A DNA stretch of 64,000 nucleotides from JAIKWW01 sp052169645 (GCA_052169645.1 JBQNCA010000001.1:1-64000); one strand, 5' to 3'; positions 45,932-55,589 are shown, counted from the first letter of the stretch. Program-made: numbers and translations. Notes: generated from the letters alone by a model not told the origin.

Positions 45932-46216
45932 ATGAGTAACAAAGAAAACAGCAATATAAGCAAAGATATATGGTTTGGAAGTGTAGGAGATACTCTTCCA
46001 AACGGTGAAACTACATATTTCATATGTGAGTACAAGGATAAATATCACTATGATGAAGCAATCAAGGATTTTATACTGTTCTGCAATCACAAACAACAGC
46101 CTATCCTCAATATCGAAGAAGAATGTAATCTGAACTGCGATATGTACGGTCGATGTCGAACCTGCAACGGCTTCAGTGCCGTACGTTGCAGCGAATGTTT
46201 CATTCCTCGTCCATAA
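45932..46216 (+). CDS. Small cysteine-rich protein with C-terminal cysteine cluster
   Basis: The 94-residue protein has an N-terminal domain of mixed composition and seven cysteines in the last half (EECNLNCDMYGRCRTC then VRCSEC), suggesting a zinc-binding or iron-sulphur fold. AAAGGAG precedes the ATG at good spacing. I do not recognise the family; it is unlike the small cysteine protein at 42234 except in general style. A strong terminator follows directly, so it is a single-gene unit. Confidence 0.7.
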   Translation: MSNKENSNISKDIWFGSVGDTLPNGETTYFICEYKDKYHYDEAIKDFILFCNHKQQPILNIEEECNLNCDMYGRCRTCNGFSAVRCSECFIPRP

Positions 46217-46277
46217 TTATTCCTAGGCGAAAGCATGATTTCCTTTAACTCCATTTTTTGTTCTGTAACTTTAACGT

Positions 46278-46315
46278 ATAAAAGCTCTGCATCAAAATTG
46301 ATGCAGAGCTTTTAT
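46278..46315. terminator. Convergent terminator
   Basis: A perfect 16-bp stem ATAAAAGCTCTGCATC (46278-46293) with GATGCAGAGCTTTTAT (46300-46315), 6-base loop. It serves the cysteine-rich gene and perhaps the convergent gene at 46410. Confidence 0.9.
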
Positions 46316-46409
46316 AAAAAATATATCACCTTATAAAAGGCTGAATTTCAAATTCGATTTTGTAAGGTGTACATTTTTACATTTAACCGACTGTCCAACT
46401 ATCCAATTT

Positions 46410-46769
46410 TTAATCCTCATAATACTCTATAGGTACATCCACTCTTTGCAATTCTTCATCATAATCAAAATTTCCGACTATGTAATTCGGATGACCTTCT
46501 ACAAATTCGTAGCCCTTTTCGAGCACATACTTTACCGGAATTTGAATTTCGTAATCATCCAACTCATTATTTTCCAATGCGGTTTTCAAATAATTACGAG
46601 GTATAATCATCAAACAGTGCCCTTCTCTTACTATATAATAGTGAAAAGGTTTGAGCTCCTCAGGCAGATCTCCCGGATAAGCATTATCAAGAGTCATAAG
46701 CTGCATATCAAACACACTTCTTCTTTGATTCAGACTTTCAAAATCAAACGGCATATCTTCCATTTTCAT
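46410..46769 (-). CDS. Uncharacterised acidic protein
   Basis: The 119-residue protein is acidic, begins at the ATG at 46769 after GGGGGAT and ends DVPIEYYED. It contains segments MTLDNAYPGDLPEELKPFHY and KYVLEKGYEFVEGHP but no recognisable domain; it is soluble. It lies about 115 bases from rlmH on the same strand with a probable terminator-free gap, so cotranscription downstream of rlmH is possible. Confidence 0.65.
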   Translation of the reverse strand: MKMEDMPFDFESLNQRRSVFDMQLMTLDNAYPGDLPEELKPFHYYIVREGHCLMIIPRNYLKTALENNELDDYEIQIPVKYVLEKGYEFVEGHPNYIVGNFDYDEELQRVDVPIEYYED

Positions 46770-46902
46770 ATAATTATCCCCCATGATTATGCTATATATT
46801 GTTTATTTACATAATGAATTTTAACTTTTTACTATCAAATAATTCTTTATCATAATTAATTATGCTTTACTAAATTATACTACATTTTATAGTGAAAAGC
46901 TA

Positions 46903-47382
46903 TCATTTATGATAGCTTTCATTTTTTATAATTTTAAATGCACGATATATCTGTTCAAGTAAGATAACTCTCATCATCTGATGCGGAAAAGTCATAGCTG
47001 AAAAAGACAATTTAAAGTCGGCCGCATCAAGCACCTCTTTTGATAGCCCCAGAGAACCTCCGATTATAAATGCAATTCGGCTGTTTCCCTGAATCCCGAG
47101 CTTTTCAATTTTTGATGCCAGTTCTTCCGAAGCGATTCCTTTTCCTTTTACATCCAAAGCTATCACATAGGTATCATCTTTCAAGGTTTTCAAAATATTC
47201 CGACCTTCAAGATATATGACTCTGTGTTCATCTGTAAGAGATGCTCCGTCAGGCAGTTTCACTTCTTTGAGCTCCGTGACGGAAAGAGTACAGTAGCGAA
47301 CAAGTCGCTTACTGTACTCTTTGATTGCATCCTGCCAATATTTTTCTTTTAATTTTCCTATACAAATGATTTCTATATTCAT
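46903..47382 (-). CDS. rlmH: 23S rRNA pseudouridine(1915) N3-methyltransferase RlmH
   Basis: The 159-residue SPOUT methyltransferase modifies pseudouridine 1915 of helix 69. The knot motif is FIIGGSLGLSKEVL, and the C-terminal FSAMTFPHQMMRVILLEQIYRAFKIIKNESYHK is nearly invariant. The ATG at 47382 gives the normal family length of 159; an earlier TTG at 47394 lies inside htrA. The gene overlaps the htrA stop by a few bases at most, and together they continue the yycHIJ-htrA-rlmH order seen in Bacilli. Confidence 0.97.
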   Translation of the reverse strand: MNIEIICIGKLKEKYWQDAIKEYSKRLVRYCTLSVTELKEVKLPDGASLTDEHRVIYLEGRNILKTLKDDTYVIALDVKGKGIASEELASKIEKLGIQGNSRIAFIIGGSLGLSKEVLDAADFKLSFSAMTFPHQMMRVILLEQIYRAFKIIKNESYHK

Positions 47383-47383
47383 A

Positions 47384-48820
47384 TTAATTTCCAAATATTG
47401 ATGAAAACGGGTCGGTATAACCGCCTATGCCTCCTTCATTGAATCCCTGACTATCTTCTCCGGAATCCGATTGCCCTGTATATGTTTGCTCCTGTAAAGC
47501 GGGCATATTTGCATCCTCTGCAGAAGCAAGCGTAACCTCAACCTTACTTACAGACTTCTTCCGTTCTATTGAAAGGGTAACCTTATCTCCCGGCCTGTAT
47601 TTCACAAGTTCCGCCTTTAAAGAATTCATGTCTGAAATGCTTTCTCCGTTAAGCTCGGTTATTATATCTCCTTCTTTCAGACCTGCTGCGGCTGCAGGCG
47701 AGCCTGTATAAATCTGCTGTATATATACACCTTCCTTAGCTTTAAAATCCGTCTTGTATCTTGCAATTATACTTGCAAGGTCGACACCTGTGATTCCGAT
47801 ATAGGACTGCTCATAGGTTCCGTTTTCTTTTATTTCATTTATGATAGGCATAGCTATATTTATAGGAATGGAGAAGCCGAGCCCTTCTGCAGATTTCGCA
47901 CTTGCAGTATTTATGCCTATAACCTGACCCTTGCTGTTTATAAGAGGTCCGCCGCTGTTACCGGAATTAATGGATGCATCAGTCTGAATTAAACCTTCCA
48001 TACGACTTGAGGTATTACCGTCAGTTGCCGTTATAGTTCTGTTCAGACCGCTTATTATACCTTGACTCACACTGCGCTCCAACTCCAAGCCTAAAGGGTT
48101 TCCTATGGCAATCGCATAATCTCCGATATTTACCTTGTCCGAATCTCCAAGCTCAGCTGCAGTTAAACCATCGGCATTGATTTTAACTATAGCCAGATCC
48201 AAGTTCTGATCGCTTCCGCTCCATAAAACTGTTCCGTCATAGGTATCTCCGTTATATAAATCCACAGTGATTTTATTTGCAGTTGTGCCGTTAGTTTCTA
48301 TAACATGCGCATTGGTAAGGATGTATCCTGCTTCATCTACAATTATCCCTGTACCTACACCCTGCAAAGTGCCCTGCTGCAAACCGAATATCGTCTGATA
48401 ATATTCCTGCGAAACCGTACTTATACCTACCACTGAAGGCATAGCCTTTGCCGCTATTGCAGAAGCGGCATTCAGACTCTCGGTATCACCGCTGATTTTA
48501 ATGTTCTGCGTGACAGCTCCGTTTCCTGATAATTTAATTGCCAGAAGACCTCCGCTAAATCCCGTACCGCCGCACATACATATTACAACTATAACGGCTA
48601 TTATCTTTTTCCATGTTCCTGATTTTTTCTTACCGACCGTTTCATGTCGCTCTTTAAACATTTCTTCCGTCGGAATTGAATTGTTTTCCGTCTCCTGAAT
48701 CTCTTCAAATTCTATATTATTTTTATCTGTATCTTCAGTTGTATTCTCTGTTTCCGGTTTACCTAACGGCTCGGCTTCATTATTTCCGATATTACCGTAT
48801 AAATTTTTATTCTCATCCAT
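47384..48820 (-). CDS. htrA: HtrA-type membrane-anchored serine protease
   Basis: The 478-residue protease has a cytoplasmic acidic N-terminus, one membrane segment (about 70-97), a trypsin-like domain with His172, Asp208 and Ser289 (GNSGGP), and a PDZ domain (about 345-440). The catalytic triad is intact. It should degrade or refold misfolded proteins outside the membrane. The gene lies between yycJ and rlmH, an arrangement known from Bacilli. The C-terminal 35 residues are flexible, Gly/Ser-rich. Confidence 0.95.
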   Translation of the reverse strand: MDENKNLYGNIGNNEAEPLGKPETENTTEDTDKNNIEFEEIQETENNSIPTEEMFKERHETVGKKKSGTWKKIIAVIVVICMCGGTGFSGGLLAIKLSGNGAVTQNIKISGDTESLNAASAIAAKAMPSVVGISTVSQEYYQTIFGLQQGTLQGVGTGIIVDEAGYILTNAHVIETNGTTANKITVDLYNGDTYDGTVLWSGSDQNLDLAIVKINADGLTAAELGDSDKVNIGDYAIAIGNPLGLELERSVSQGIISGLNRTITATDGNTSSRMEGLIQTDASINSGNSGGPLINSKGQVIGINTASAKSAEGLGFSIPINIAMPIINEIKENGTYEQSYIGITGVDLASIIARYKTDFKAKEGVYIQQIYTGSPAAAAGLKEGDIITELNGESISDMNSLKAELVKYRPGDKVTLSIERKKSVSKVEVTLASAEDANMPALQEQTYTGQSDSGEDSQGFNEGGIGGYTDPFSSIFGN

Positions 48821-48843
48821 TTTTTATGACCTCCCGTCATCAT

Positions 48844-49641
48844 TCATAATTCAGTTATACCGCTTAACATTTCCCTTCGCATAACATCGAGCGAAAAATG
48901 CTTTCCGTTTACGAAACTGTATTCTTCAAGAATATTTTTTACTGTTTGCAATGCAAGTCCCGGAAAATTATTCTGCTGACTCAGATGTGCAAGATACAAT
49001 CTCCTGTATCTGCCGTCATCCTTCATAACCTCTGCCAGAGTTTCTCCGGCGGTGACATTTGACAGGTGTCCCTTGTCTCCAAGAATTCTTTGCTTCAAGC
49101 TATATGGGTATGCTCCCATTTTAAGCATATTGACTTCATGGTTCGCTTCCATCACTATAACCTCAGCTTCCGACATTTCCTCCTTGACCTCCTCAGGGAC
49201 ATACCCTGTGTCCGTAAGTATTACAAGTTTGGATTTACCGCATGTAACGGAATAGCACACAGGATCTGCCGCATCATGAGAGACCTTCATAGAGCGCACC
49301 CGCATATCGGCAATTTCCATACTGCTTCCTGCAGTAAAGCCTATGAGCTTTTCCTCATCTTTTATATGTTCCGAAATCTGTGCTTTTGTTCCGTTGCTGG
49401 CATATATACTCCAATTCGGATTCTGTTTGGTCAGGACTCTCAAAGCCTTTATATGATCGGAATGTTCATGTGTGATAAATACTCCTTGAATTTCATCTCT
49501 CACTATACCGATTTCATCCATAGCGGCATGAATTCTTTTTGTACTTATACCCGCATCTATCAATATTGCCGATTCTCTGCTTTTTACGAGATAGCAGTTT
49601 CCGCTGCTACCGCTTGCAAATGAGCAAAAACTCAGTTCCAT
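48844..49641 (-). CDS. yycJ: Metallo-beta-lactamase fold exonuclease YycJ/WalJ
   Basis: The 265-residue protein has the metallo-hydrolase motif THEHSDHIKAL (HxHxDH), with later metal ligands in TDTGYV and LAHLSQQNNFP. The ASGSSGNCYLV start is typical of YycJ. YycJ proteins have been linked to a 5'-3' exonuclease role in mismatch repair and to cell-wall regulation. It is 89 bases after yycI and 24 bases before htrA, so it is part of one operon. Confidence 0.94.
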   Translation of the reverse strand: MELSFCSFASGSSGNCYLVKSRESAILIDAGISTKRIHAAMDEIGIVRDEIQGVFITHEHSDHIKALRVLTKQNPNWSIYASNGTKAQISEHIKDEEKLIGFTAGSSMEIADMRVRSMKVSHDAADPVCYSVTCGKSKLVILTDTGYVPEEVKEEMSEAEVIVMEANHEVNMLKMGAYPYSLKQRILGDKGHLSNVTAGETLAEVMKDDGRYRRLYLAHLSQQNNFPGLALQTVKNILEEYSFVNGKHFSLDVMRREMLSGITEL

Positions 49642-49729
49642 GAGTTCTCCTGTCTGAAGGGCGATCCCCCTTCCGTATTAATAGTTATACTTTATATTTG
49701 TGAAGAAATAATGATGTGGCTGTGACATA

Positions 49730-50461
49730 TTATAGCTCGATTGTAGAAATATATTTGATTTGACCGCCATTATATTTTATAGCCCATGCAGGAAAAGCGG
49801 TATCATAAAGTATGCCTCTGTCAGAATCATAAGGCGTTACATAATATACGAGCTTTATCTCCTCTATCACAGTTTTTCGATTTGTATCTAAAGAGCTCAT
49901 CAAACCCAGCAATGCGGACAAAGGCGATATAACATCTATCTTTCTTTCCCCCTCTTCAGCCGGCAATATCCAATGTCGTGTGATATCTGTCAATTTGCCT
50001 GCTTCATATGTGAGAAACATCTTTGATTCTTCAAGCGGTATATTCGAATAATAATTACCATATTCAACAATAAAATTATCTCCGGATTCAGTTACTCGTT
50101 CAACTGATGTGCCGTCATCCATCAGTCCGTTGTCTGAAAGCAGTTTGTTTGCAGCTTTGCTGTAGCCTTTCATATTTCTGTTTTCAGGTTTTACCGTATC
50201 TGCATTTTCTATAAGCTTTTGTTGCTCGGATTGACTTAAATCGCTGTAGCTTACGGTTAAAGGAGAAAGCTTGGGAATCTCCGAAGGAATCTTGCAGTCC
50301 ACTTCAATATTATTTTTACTGAGAATATTTATTGTATAATCACTGATTGCATCGGATTCATGCATCAAATGTCGGTATTGAACAACATACTGCAGCAGCA
50401 AAAATATATTAGTAAAGACCAGTCCTATCAATATTATGTTTTTTGCTTTGCTCCAATCCAT
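49730..50461 (-). CDS. yycI: YycI-family regulatory membrane protein
   Basis: The 243-residue protein has one N-terminal membrane helix (about 8-27, NIILIGLVFTNIFLLLQYVV) and an extracytoplasmic YycI domain. In Bacilli, YycH and YycI form a complex that restrains the WalK kinase. Sequence conservation in this family is low, so the call depends partly on position. Its start overlaps the yycH stop by one base (TGATG), indicating translational coupling. No walK gene is adjacent here. Confidence 0.82.
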   Translation of the reverse strand: MDWSKAKNIILIGLVFTNIFLLLQYVVQYRHLMHESDAISDYTINILSKNNIEVDCKIPSEIPKLSPLTVSYSDLSQSEQQKLIENADTVKPENRNMKGYSKAANKLLSDNGLMDDGTSVERVTESGDNFIVEYGNYYSNIPLEESKMFLTYEAGKLTDITRHWILPAEEGERKIDVISPLSALLGLMSSLDTNRKTVIEEIKLVYYVTPYDSDRGILYDTAFPAWAIKYNGGQIKYISTIEL

Positions 50462-51999
50462 CAGTCATCCTCTGTTACGGTATATCCGTTTAAGTTGCCG
50501 TTTTTCGGGTCAAATCTGAAGGTTATATCGTTTACTTTTACTATCCATTCCGGAATTATATTATCGCCGTTAAGCTCAGGATCTCTGTACATGCAAAATT
50601 CTATAAGCTCTATTCGACTCATCACATAATCAAATTTTTCTTCAGGCAGCATCTCATTCTTAACCGGTGAATTTGATGTATCTCCTTTTTTAAGTTCCTG
50701 CTCTGTTATTGTATCATACATTTCAGGATAATTTACGGTAAGCATGTCCAAAGGAACGGCGGCATCCCATTCATCGGAGCTTTCAAAAGCTTCCGGGATT
50801 ATTATATCTCTTTCATATGCAATTACCTGCGTGCCGCATACATCTACGGAAATTATATTTCCCTCATTGTATTCCAACGGTACACCTTTCATTTTCATAC
50901 CGAAGATCAGTCTGTAACCGCTGTATTTACCGTCGCCCTCATTTATCCTGCTTATGCTCTTCAGATAGGGATCTCCTCCTGCCGAAGAAATAATTTTCCA
51001 ACCGCCATGGTGGGATACATAATCTATAGCAAGCTCTATGCTTTCATAAAGATTCCGCTCTCTATAAGCCGTCCTGTCAAATTCTTCGGTATAAGTGATT
51101 CCTCCATTTTCATTGAGAGTCAAAACTTTTTCTTTATAGCCGAATATATATATCAACGATCCTTTATTTTCCGTTATACGACGCACAAAGTCCATTCCGT
51201 CGCTGAAAAAAGTATTTTCCATTTCTACTACATCATCTCTATTATTTATAGAAATTTCAGATGTATAATGCCGCAAGTGCATAGAAGATTTCATATATAT
51301 AGGAATCATCACGTCGTTGTCGGTTCCTGCTACATCTTTTATGGCATAATATGAAGATGATGCTTCACTTCCGAGTGTGGTAATCATTTCATTCAATTTA
51401 GTCGCCATACTCTTAGCAAAATTTTCATTATTTACACTTATTCTATAATATTTCCCGCTTCGTTTGTCAGATATAAATACGTTTTTACTGCTGAACGGAG
51501 ATAAGGTGAAACTTGTCATATCTTCAATCAGAGAAATATTCCCCTTAATACTTATTTTATTTTGCTTTATATATTCTCTAAACGGAACTTCAAATGCGAA
51601 CTCCGCAGAAATGGAGGAATATGCCATAACCTCGTTGTATTGAGATTTTTCTATTTCTTCGGTACCAATATCACCCTGCTTAAGGTACAATGATATTATT
51701 TCTATCAATTTATCATAAACCGTTATATCGGCTTCGCTTCCCTCTTCTACCCTAAGCTTATGCTCCAAATCTATCAGAGTATATCCGTCAGAACCGATTC
51801 CTACCTTTATATATTCAGGAACTACGAGATCTGACACCTGAGGCTTATATCTGTTCTCATGATTTACCAGAGACATGGAGCGCAAGCTGTCCAGAGCAAA
51901 TCCGCGCCAAAAAAAAGACAATAGCAGTATAGCCGTTATAAGCAATACCACTATCATCATATTTTTTAATTTCTCCGTTTTATTCTGTATGTTACCCAT
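50461..51999 (-). CDS. yycH: YycH-family regulatory membrane protein
   Basis: The 512-residue protein has an N-terminal membrane helix (about 14-34) and a large extracytoplasmic domain that includes VVPEYIKVGIGSDGYTLID and EYNEGNIISVDV. Architecture, length and the coupled YycI gene identify it, although residue identity with Bacilli is expected to be low. It would be the first gene of the yycH-yycI-yycJ-htrA-rlmH run. The usual upstream walR-walK genes are not beside it. Confidence 0.8.
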   Translation of the reverse strand: MGNIQNKTEKLKNMMIVVLLITAILLLSFFWRGFALDSLRSMSLVNHENRYKPQVSDLVVPEYIKVGIGSDGYTLIDLEHKLRVEEGSEADITVYDKLIEIISLYLKQGDIGTEEIEKSQYNEVMAYSSISAEFAFEVPFREYIKQNKISIKGNISLIEDMTSFTLSPFSSKNVFISDKRSGKYYRISVNNENFAKSMATKLNEMITTLGSEASSSYYAIKDVAGTDNDVMIPIYMKSSMHLRHYTSEISINNRDDVVEMENTFFSDGMDFVRRITENKGSLIYIFGYKEKVLTLNENGGITYTEEFDRTAYRERNLYESIELAIDYVSHHGGWKIISSAGGDPYLKSISRINEGDGKYSGYRLIFGMKMKGVPLEYNEGNIISVDVCGTQVIAYERDIIIPEAFESSDEWDAAVPLDMLTVNYPEMYDTITEQELKKGDTSNSPVKNEMLPEEKFDYVMSRIELIEFCMYRDPELNGDNIIPEWIVKVNDITFRFDPKNGNLNGYTVTEDD

Positions 52000-52050
52000 G
52001 TTTATAATCGGAACTCTCTTATTTATCAGGATGTCGGTCTGAATCGCTGA

Positions 52051-52533
52051 TTATCCCAACAACCTCTTTAACAGGTATGTCCAAAATGAATCCGATGTTC
52101 CCTTTGAATTAAATACATCTATCTGAAATGAGCTCGCCGACTGTTTTTTTACATTTATATAAACTTCAGTTGCATAGACGGCATTCCCTGATGAATTCAA
52201 GGTGGAAATATTTATACAATAAACTCCTGTATTTAAACCTGAAAGCTGTCGAGTATAATAACTCAATACTTTACTCGATGAATATGTTTCTGATGTAATT
52301 AATGTCCTGTCACTGTTACTTACTGAATAAAATGACATCCTTATAGTTTCCGGCGCTGTCAGCTTTACGGACACAAGAACCTTTCCCGCCTTCATCACCG
52401 CATTATTGCTCGGGCTTATAATAGTCACATTCGGATCATCTGCCAGATTGGCGGCTGCAAAGGTAGGTATGGAGCTTGCGAAAAGGCATACTGCCACTGC
52501 AAAAATGATAAAAAAATGTGTTCTTTTTTTCAA
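52051..52533 (-). CDS. Secreted protein with Ig-like/beta-sandwich domain
   Basis: The 160-residue protein (TTG at 52533 preceded by a very strong GGGGGGAGGAG site) has a signal peptide with cleavage near TFAAANL. A beta-rich domain contains VTIISPSNNAVMKAGKVLVSVKL, which resembles bacterial Ig-like surface domains. An ATG eleven codons upstream would put the ribosome binding site inside the gene. Tyr/Ser/Thr content is high. It lies 51 bases upstream of yycH, on the same strand, so it may be cotranscribed. Confidence 0.68.
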   Translation of the reverse strand: MKKRTHFFIIFAVAVCLFASSIPTFAAANLADDPNVTIISPSNNAVMKAGKVLVSVKLTAPETIRMSFYSVSNSDRTLITSETYSSSKVLSYYTRQLSGLNTGVYCINISTLNSSGNAVYATEVYINVKKQSASSFQIDVFNSKGTSDSFWTYLLKRLLG

Positions 52534-52719
52534 CTTTAAACTCCTCCCCCCATATATTATAAACATAAATACCTAAGTATATGCTATTCTTATATATGTA
52601 CTAAGTATAGCTGTAGGATGTTACAACTTGATTACGGCATTATTACACCGACTTTAATATATATTTACAAGAATTGAAGGATGTAAATATATTCAAAATT
52701 AGAACATTCAGGAGAAAAT

Positions 52720-53265
52720 ATGACCATATTAAATATACATACAGACGGAGGATGCGCCAATAACCAGAAGTCCGAAAATATCGGAGGCTGGGGAGCAATT
52801 CTGGAATATGGAGAAAATATAAAAGAAATATGCGGCGGCGAAATAAATACCACAAATAATCGTATGGAAATGACGGCTCTTATAGAGGCACTGTCCGCTT
52901 TAAAACGTTCAGAACTCAAAATAGAAGTTTTTTCCGACAGTTCCTATCTTATAAATTGTTTCCGTGAAAAATGGTATATCGCATGGCAAAAAAACGGATG
53001 GCTCACCTCTGCAAAAAAGCCGGTAGAAAATAGAGATCTATGGGAGAAGCTCATCGCCCTTACATCCGAACATACTATAAAATTCAACCGGGTTAAAGGG
53101 CATGTCGCTATAGATAATCCGGCTACCGGAGCGGAAAAGCTCTACAAAAAATTTATTGATTGGAACGGTGATAATTTTACATATGAGGACTTTGTCCATA
53201 TCACCCGTATGAATATACGTGCGGATGAACTTGTTCATATAGGAATGAAAAAAATTTCCGAATAA
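52720..53265 (+). CDS. rnhA: Ribonuclease HI
   Basis: The 181-residue enzyme cuts RNA in RNA-DNA hybrids. Catalytic residues are in IHTDGGCANNQ (Asp), RMEMTALIEAL (Glu), VFSDSSYLIN (Asp) and the late MNIRADELVHIG (Asp). The C-terminal half contains KGHVAIDNPATGAEKL, with about 20 extra residues near 145-160 compared with E. coli. GGAGA precedes the ATG. Confidence 0.94.
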   Translation: MTILNIHTDGGCANNQKSENIGGWGAILEYGENIKEICGGEINTTNNRMEMTALIEALSALKRSELKIEVFSDSSYLINCFREKWYIAWQKNGWLTSAKKPVENRDLWEKLIALTSEHTIKFNRVKGHVAIDNPATGAEKLYKKFIDWNGDNFTYEDFVHITRMNIRADELVHIGMKKISE

Positions 53266-53653
53266 AGCTTTCTGAAAATATGCACCCCGTATTCCCTTAT
53301 TCAAGTATCTAACCGAATAACGCATAAAATATATCTATAAAAGTACATAATATTTAAAAAATTTTTTCGATATATCGGTTATGGGTATATTTTTATGTGC
53401 TATAATCATGTGGTTATAATAACTGCCGTTTAAAACTTATTTTAGAGCTGTTTGAAATTATGAGGTTATTATAATGTATATCTATCATTTTACAGATAAC
53501 AGTTTTAATTAATATAAAACTCCTTCGTTATATATTATGAAGTTGATTCTATCTGCTGATTGTATACAGGAAACAAACAATATGTTAACATAATATCTCA
53601 ATACATATATAATTTTATGTACCTGATATTTATAAGGATAAAGGAAGTTTAGT
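53266..53653. other. AT-rich upstream region of the diguanylate cyclase gene
   Basis: No gene is seen in these 388 bases. I looked for a c-di-GMP riboswitch and found none of its conserved core. Several TATAAT-like stretches exist but none has a convincing -35. Confidence 0.4.
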
Positions 53654-55117
53654 ATGAAACAAGTTTATTCAAATCATGCAGTATCTAAATATTCATTATT
53701 TATAATTATTGCGACAACGATATTACTGGGAATTATTTCCGCAACATTATTTATATCGTTTCAGAGTCTGCTGCATAGTTCCGGGCTTAAACTGTCCGAC
53801 ATCTCCAAAGGTGAAAAAATATCTATTATTCCGGATTCTACAACAGCTGTAACCTTCGGAATATGTGCGATATGTATTGCAATATCTCTCATCGTATATT
53901 TTTCTTTCGTACTTGGCTTGGTTCATAAAAGTTATAAAGCATCCAATGAATCAGCGATAGAAACCGAATATATGTATAATATCATACGATCACTTTCAAA
54001 CGCCACTATTGAGACGGATTCCATATCTCAAACCCTCGGGATAATCGCTCAAATGTATGATTCCACAAAAGCTGCGTTTTTTATTATAAAATCCGATAAG
54101 TTTTTTAACGCCTTTACTACGTCACCGGAGATGACAACCAAGATAAATAAATTTATTACAGGCATAAGTGTCAACAATCAGTTTCATGAATTGTATCAAT
54201 ATGTTCTTAACGGGAATTGTATTGTACTCGAAATTGATAATTCAAGTCCGACTCGGATATCGGACGAATCTATCGATAATTTAACTGAAACCATATATGC
54301 CGGAAGATCTTTAGTCGATGTATCAAATAATCCTGTTGAGAATTTTGATACATTTGAAAGTTCTCTGAATAAGGCTTCTTCTGATGAATGTACGCTTACT
54401 CTTTCAGGCACGGTATCCAAAATTCTCATGCCTCAAATTTCATTTTTAAAATTGCTCGATACAAGATTTTGTTTGCTCGTCCCATGCATAAATTCTGAAA
54501 ATCATCTCAGAGGTATGTTAGTTGTAGCGAATCCGAAGCTTGGTAGGAAAAAATATGATGATTACAGTTCATTTAAATATTTGGTGAATGTATCTTCCGA
54601 TTTAGCGACTGTCGCTGATAATATTGAAGCATATTCACTTATTAAAAATATGGGCTTTGTAGATTTTACTACAGGACTTCTTAACAGAAACAGCTACAAG
54701 CAAACCATGGAAGAGCTTCATCTTGAAGATAATCAGCCTTTTGCATGCATATTTGTAGATGTAAACGGACTTCACGAAATGAATAATACCTACGGTCACG
54801 AATATGGCGATCAGATGCTTATATTTGTGGCTGACACTTTGAAAAAAGTGTTTCCTGAAGATGAAGTATTCCGCATAGGAGGAGATGAATTTATAATCTT
54901 CGCTTTCAATCATTCTCTTTCAGTTATAGATCTTCGTGTGGCACAAATAAATTCTTCAATTATAAAAGCCGGATATTCCATATCAATAGGCGTGGAATGG
55001 AGAGACCATGATCAGGATATTGAGCTTATGGTTAAAGAAGCTGATTTAAAGATGTATGCCGCAAAGAAAAGATATTATCAGACTATAGGAAACAGACGTA
55101 ATCTAAGAGGCGAATAA
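53654..55117 (+). CDS. Membrane diguanylate cyclase (GAF-like sensor and GGDEF domain)
   Basis: The 487-residue protein has two membrane helices (about 13-38 and 65-90), a GAF-like region (about 115-325) and a C-terminal GGDEF domain (about 330-480). It keeps DFTTGLLNRNSY, the metal-binding DVNGLHEMNNTYGHEYGDQM and the intact catalytic GGDEF at 409-413, so it should make c-di-GMP from GTP. The RxxD inhibitory site normally just before GGDEF is absent (FPEDEVFR), so product inhibition may be lost. AAGGAAG precedes the ATG. The parS site follows just after the stop codon. Confidence 0.92.
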   Translation: MKQVYSNHAVSKYSLFIIIATTILLGIISATLFISFQSLLHSSGLKLSDISKGEKISIIPDSTTAVTFGICAICIAISLIVYFSFVLGLVHKSYKASNESAIETEYMYNIIRSLSNATIETDSISQTLGIIAQMYDSTKAAFFIIKSDKFFNAFTTSPEMTTKINKFITGISVNNQFHELYQYVLNGNCIVLEIDNSSPTRISDESIDNLTETIYAGRSLVDVSNNPVENFDTFESSLNKASSDECTLTLSGTVSKILMPQISFLKLLDTRFCLLVPCINSENHLRGMLVVANPKLGRKKYDDYSSFKYLVNVSSDLATVADNIEAYSLIKNMGFVDFTTGLLNRNSYKQTMEELHLEDNQPFACIFVDVNGLHEMNNTYGHEYGDQMLIFVADTLKKVFPEDEVFRIGGDEFIIFAFNHSLSVIDLRVAQINSSIIKAGYSISIGVEWRDHDQDIELMVKEADLKMYAAKKRYYQTIGNRRNLRGE

Positions 55118-55123
55118 TCCTCA

Positions 55124-55139
55124 GGTTTCACGTGAAACT
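55124..55139. other. parS-like ParB binding site 1
   Basis: GGTTTCACGTGAAACT contains a 14-bp perfect palindrome, GTTTCACGTGAAAC, and matches the Bacillus-type parS core. It lies seven bases after the GGDEF-gene stop and about 3 kb from parB. Confidence 0.88.
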
Positions 55140-55171
55140 ACTTCGCCAATCCTTATATAATCAACATTTTT

Positions 55172-55206
55172 AAGCTCCGACAGTTAGCTTTATCGGAGCT
55201 TTTTGC
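55172..55206 (+). terminator. Terminator after the diguanylate cyclase gene
   Basis: AAGCTCCGA (55172-55180) pairs with TCGGAGCTT (55193-55201), followed by TTTGC. Confidence 0.82.
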
Positions 55207-55586
55207 ATAAACTTGCTGACGAAAATTAAATGGTGATCCGACTTTTAACAGCAGCTTTTATTTCATCACACCCCTTCGTTTTGAGCGAAATCCTACAATC
55301 CTTTAGCATAGGATTGCAGTCTGCCAACTAAAACATTAATATAAAAATAAATAGAATAATATATCTTAATACCATTCCTCATTTATCTTATTTTAAATGT
55401 AATTTCAAATATCATATAATATTTCTACCTAAATGCCACAGTCAAATTTTCTATAGACAGAAAAAAGCAATAATATTGAAACAGCAATGGAAAAACAAAA
55501 CAGTCGAAGAATACACATCCGAGAGCTTGCGTTTATAAATATATTCTTGATTTCTTTTCCCACTCTTTATATTTTTTTCAATATAT
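55207..55586. other. Gene-free AT-rich region upstream of the first sRNA candidate
   Basis: About 380 bases with no supported open frame, hairpin or promoter. Confidence 0.4.
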
Positions 55587-55589
55587 CTA

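Noticed and set aside
53266..53653. c-di-GMP riboswitch upstream of the GGDEF gene
   Set aside because: None of the conserved core of class I or II was found.
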